A stretch of DNA of 45,428 nucleotides, taken from NCBI RefSeq assembly GCF_002684405.1, contig NZ_NYVD01000114.1:1-45428 (forward strand), read 5' to 3'. A program made the position numbers and the translations under genes. Under the pieces are notes generated by a model. It saw only the letters and a list, made by a program, of their open reading frames with translations, had not been told where the DNA came from and searched no databases. How positions within the stretch are numbered: position 1 is the stretch's first letter; each line of letters begins with the position of its first letter. The stretch is from Parvibaculum sp. (lineage in GTDB: Bacteria > Pseudomonadota > Alphaproteobacteria > Parvibaculales > Parvibaculaceae). This document shows, piece after piece, positions 43,554 through 45,428 of the stretch.

Positions 43554-43596
43554 ACCGACGTTGCTCGGAGTGAATTATCTTCAGTGCGTCGGTTTT
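43554..43596 (+). terminator. Possible terminator at the end of the catabolic run
   Basis: ACCGACG (43554-43560) and CGTCGGT (43587-43593) are perfect 7-bp complements, with a 26-nt loop and TTTT following. The long loop makes it weak. It lies 148 nt after the metallo-hydrolase stop, before the convergent LysR gene. The rest of the 236-nt gap shows no gene I can support. Confidence 0.35.
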
Positions 43597-43642
43597 CCGC
43601 GAGGCCCTACGGGGTATGTTTCCGGTCAAGCTAAGGTTGAGC

Positions 43643-44524
43643 CTATTGAGACTTCAAAATCCTGCTCCAGAGCGCCTCCGCCGCCGGTGATTGTCGGGCC
43701 GCGGGGCGCCACAGACGTATCTCAATAGGAATATCCTGCTCCGGCGGGCCGGCGCGCAACAGGGTTCCCGCCTCGATGTCGTCTCCTACAAGACTGAGCG
43801 CTGTCCATGCGACGCCGCGGCCGTCGCGGGCCATGGCCGTCAGGACACTGGCTAAATGAGAAGAAAAGACAGGCTTGGCTCTTGGCGTGCGCCCGGAGGC
43901 GGCGCAGGCCGCGGACAGGATCCTTCCCATGCCCGATTCGGCGGAGAAGGATAGTTGCGGCGCCTTTTCCGGGTCGACCTGTTTTGCCAGTTCCGGTGAA
44001 ATCACGGGCAACAGCGTATCCTCGCCCAGCCGTACGGACCGGAAGTCCTTGCCGAACCTTGTCGTTGCGGCTTCGTGGTGATGGCCGAGCAGAAACTGTG
44101 CACGCCCTTCGATCATCAGTCTTTCGCACGCCACCATGTGGTCGGCCGTCAGCTCCACCGTCACGCTTGTCGGTTCGTCCTTCTCCAGACGGCGCAGCCA
44201 GGTCGGAAAGAAGGTCAGCGACAGCGCATGGGTCGAGGCGAAGCGAAGCGTTTCGGACGAAATCTTGGCGATCGCCCGCGCTTCCTCCCGCCCGAGCTGG
44301 AGACGGCGGACCGTCTGTTCCGCCACAACCTTAAAACTCTCGCCGGCGGCGGTTAGCTTCATTGTGTGTGTGCTGCGGTCGACAAGCGTGGCGCCGACCC
44401 ACTCTTCCAGAGCCTGAATCCGCCGGCTGAAGGTCGGCTGCGTGACCGCGCGTTGCTCCGCGGCGCGCGCAAAGCCGCCGACCTCGACCAGCGCCAGGAA
44501 ATCGTCGAGCCAATCGATATTCAC
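43643..44524 (-). CDS. LysR-family transcriptional regulator
   Basis: 293 aa. The N-terminal winged HTH (DWLDDFLALVEVGGFARAAEQRAVTQPTFSRRIQALEEWVG) is canonical. The effector domain follows from about residue 90. It is divergent from a hydantoinase B-family gene, with 174 bp holding two palindromes, so it probably controls that gene. It is convergent with the metallo-hydrolase and not obviously linked to the catabolic run. Confidence 0.9.
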   Translation of the reverse strand: MNIDWLDDFLALVEVGGFARAAEQRAVTQPTFSRRIQALEEWVGATLVDRSTHTMKLTAAGESFKVVAEQTVRRLQLGREEARAIAKISSETLRFASTHALSLTFFPTWLRRLEKDEPTSVTVELTADHMVACERLMIEGRAQFLLGHHHEAATTRFGKDFRSVRLGEDTLLPVISPELAKQVDPEKAPQLSFSAESGMGRILSAACAASGRTPRAKPVFSSHLASVLTAMARDGRGVAWTALSLVGDDIEAGTLLRAGPPEQDIPIEIRLWRPAARQSPAAEALWSRILKSQ

Positions 44525-44611
44525 GTCGCTCTCCTTTCCCGCGCGCCTGCGCGGCGCACCTGAAATCGGGACAGTCTGTTGGGCCGGGAGGGGGAATATC
44601 GATGCATCAAT

Positions 44612-44623
44612 CTATACGTATAG
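44612..44623. promoter_or_regulatory. Perfect 12-bp palindrome, candidate LysR site
   Basis: CTATACGTATAG is self-complementary and lies between the divergent LysR and hydantoinase B-family genes, about 90 nt from each start. This is where a LysR recognition site would be expected; binding is inferred. Confidence 0.5.
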
Positions 44624-44646
44624 CGAATTGGAAGTAGGGGGATGCC

Positions 44647-44684
44647 GCTGCTAGCTTGGCGCCAATTCCGGAGACACTAGCAGC
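44647..44684. promoter_or_regulatory. Nested inverted repeats before the hydantoinase B-family start
   Basis: The outer arms GCTGCTAG (44647-44654) and CTAGCAGC (44677-44684) are perfect complements 22 bp apart. Inside is the palindrome TTGGCGCCAA (44656-44665). The element ends 14 nt before ATG 44699, so it could be a leader hairpin near the ribosome site or a second operator. Confidence 0.45.
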
Positions 44685-44698
44685 ATCGGTGGACGCAT

Positions 44699-45428
44699 AT
44701 GAGTGAGAAATTCGACGCGATTTCGCTCGAAATCTACTGGAGTAAGCTGATTGCCGTCGCCGACGAGGCGGCGACCACGCTGCTGCGTACTGCCTTCTCT
44801 CCAATTATACGTGAATCGAATGATTTCGCGACATGCCTGATGAATCTGCGTGGCGAGACGCTGGCCGAGTGCAGCGGCGGCATCCCCGCCTTCGCGGGGC
44901 TTCTGGGGCGGGCCTGCCGGAGCATTCTGGAGCGATTTCCGCTGGAAACCTGGCGGGAAGGGGACTGCGTTTTCACGAACGATCCCTGGATCGCGACGGG
45001 GCATCTGCCGGACATCGCGCTCATCGCGCCGGTCTTTCACAACGGCAGGCTGGTCGCCTTTTCCGGCACGGCGGCCCATGCGCCCGATATCGGCGGGAGC
45101 GTCCGGCCCGACAATCGCGAGATATATGAAGAGGGCGTATGTATCCCGCCCATTCATCTCTACCGGGCCGGCGTTCGCGAGGAGACCATGCTGCGTCTCT
45201 TCCTCAACAATGTCCGGCACCCCGATCTGATTCTTGGCGACATCGAGGCGCAGGTGACCGCCAACCAGGTCTGCCGGAAACGTGCATCCGATTTCCTCGC
45301 CGATACCGGGCTTGAGGATTTCGAGGATCTGTCGCGCGAGCTTCACGCCATGTCCGAGCAATCCATGCGGCGCGCGATCGCCGCCGTGCCGGACGGCGTT
45401 TATTCCTCCTCCGTCCGCCTCGACGGCG
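44699..45428 (+). CDS. Hydantoinase B/oxoprolinase family protein (5' part, runs off window)
   Basis: The frame is open from ATG 44699 to the end of the window, so only about 243 N-terminal residues are seen and no stop is present. The start reads SEKFDAISLEIYWSKLIAVADEAATTLLRTAFS, then GDCVFTNDPW and HAPDIGG, which are typical of HyuB and the related large subunits of acetone/acetophenone carboxylases and 5-oxoprolinase. Reaction class: ATP-dependent ring opening or carboxylation of amide/ketone substrates, normally with a partner HyuA that is not in the window. Which substrate it acts on cannot be said. It is divergent from LysR. Confidence 0.85.
   Translation, partial: MSEKFDAISLEIYWSKLIAVADEAATTLLRTAFSPIIRESNDFATCLMNLRGETLAECSGGIPAFAGLLGRACRSILERFPLETWREGDCVFTNDPWIATGHLPDIALIAPVFHNGRLVAFSGTAAHAPDIGGSVRPDNREIYEEGVCIPPIHLYRAGVREETMLRLFLNNVRHPDLILGDIEAQVTANQVCRKRASDFLADTGLEDFEDLSRELHAMSEQSMRRAIAAVPDGVYSSSVRLDG

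Noticed and set aside
43288-43629. 113-codon minus-strand frame at the end of the metallo-hydrolase gene
   Set aside because: Overlaps the 3' end of a clear gene and shows no recognisable family or mobile-element feature.
22223-45428. Second attachment site (copy of the tRNA-Phe 3' end) inside the window
   Set aside because: Scanned by eye and not found; it may lie beyond the right edge or be lost.

Overview
The window looks like the chromosome of an alphaproteobacterium of roughly 60% G+C. The clearest signs are the housekeeping run murA - DUF2948 - hisD - UPF0262 - low-MW phosphatase - infA - maf - RNase E/G - yacG - tRNA-Phe, class Ia nrdB, an Ala/Lys-tailed HU protein and palindromic intergenic repeats. 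A Hyphomicrobiales (for example Parvibaculum-like) host is possible, but the species is inferred only loosely.

Left part (1-22.3 kb), mostly core genome. It holds nrdB, a MazG-like pyrophosphohydrolase, an HU-type nucleoid protein with a histone-H1-like tail, a secreted GH17-like glycosidase, a three-gene FecCD-type ABC importer (metal chelate or cobalamin), a LysR regulator divergent from a TauD-like protein that has lost its iron ligands, a CPD photolyase, a TrmH-family rRNA/tRNA methyltransferase, a small outer-membrane beta-barrel protein, TrkH, tRNA-Thr(GGT), and the murA-to-yacG block ending in tRNA-Phe(GAA).

Right part (22.3-43.4 kb), a catabolic accessory block. It begins just after tRNA-Phe with an integrase reduced to its arm-binding domain, the usual scar of an element integrated at a tRNA gene, and by eye its G+C is lower. 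Block A (23.1-26.4 kb) has a flavin monooxygenase, an acyl/aryl-CoA ligase and a MaoC-type hydratase. An AraC-family regulator faces away from block B. Block B (27.5-36.4 kb) is a complete biphenyl-type pathway in pathway order: Rieske dioxygenase alpha, beta, ferredoxin, reductase, cis-diol dehydrogenase, extradiol dioxygenase, C-C hydrolase, dienoate hydratase, acylating acetaldehyde dehydrogenase, hydroxyoxovalerate aldolase. It runs on, same strand and tightly spaced, into block C (36.4-43.4 kb): two-subunit hydroquinone 1,2-dioxygenase, semialdehyde dehydrogenase, class I CoA-transferase pair, maleylacetate reductase and a Tat-exported metallo-beta-lactamase-fold protein.

How they may work together (inference): ring A of a two-ring or aryl-substituted phenol is dihydroxylated, meta-cleaved and hydrolysed to hydroxypentadienoate (then pyruvate and acetyl-CoA) plus an aromatic remnant. 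The remnant becomes hydroquinone, directly or via the flavin monooxygenase, and is opened to 4-hydroxymuconic semialdehyde, maleylacetate, 3-oxoadipate and its CoA ester. The coupling of a biphenyl-type meta pathway to a hydroquinone dioxygenase pathway in one gene run is the most interesting content. The substrate is not proven by sequence.

Right edge (43.6-45.4 kb): a LysR regulator divergent from the 5' part of a hydantoinase B/oxoprolinase-family gene that runs off the window, with palindromes between them.
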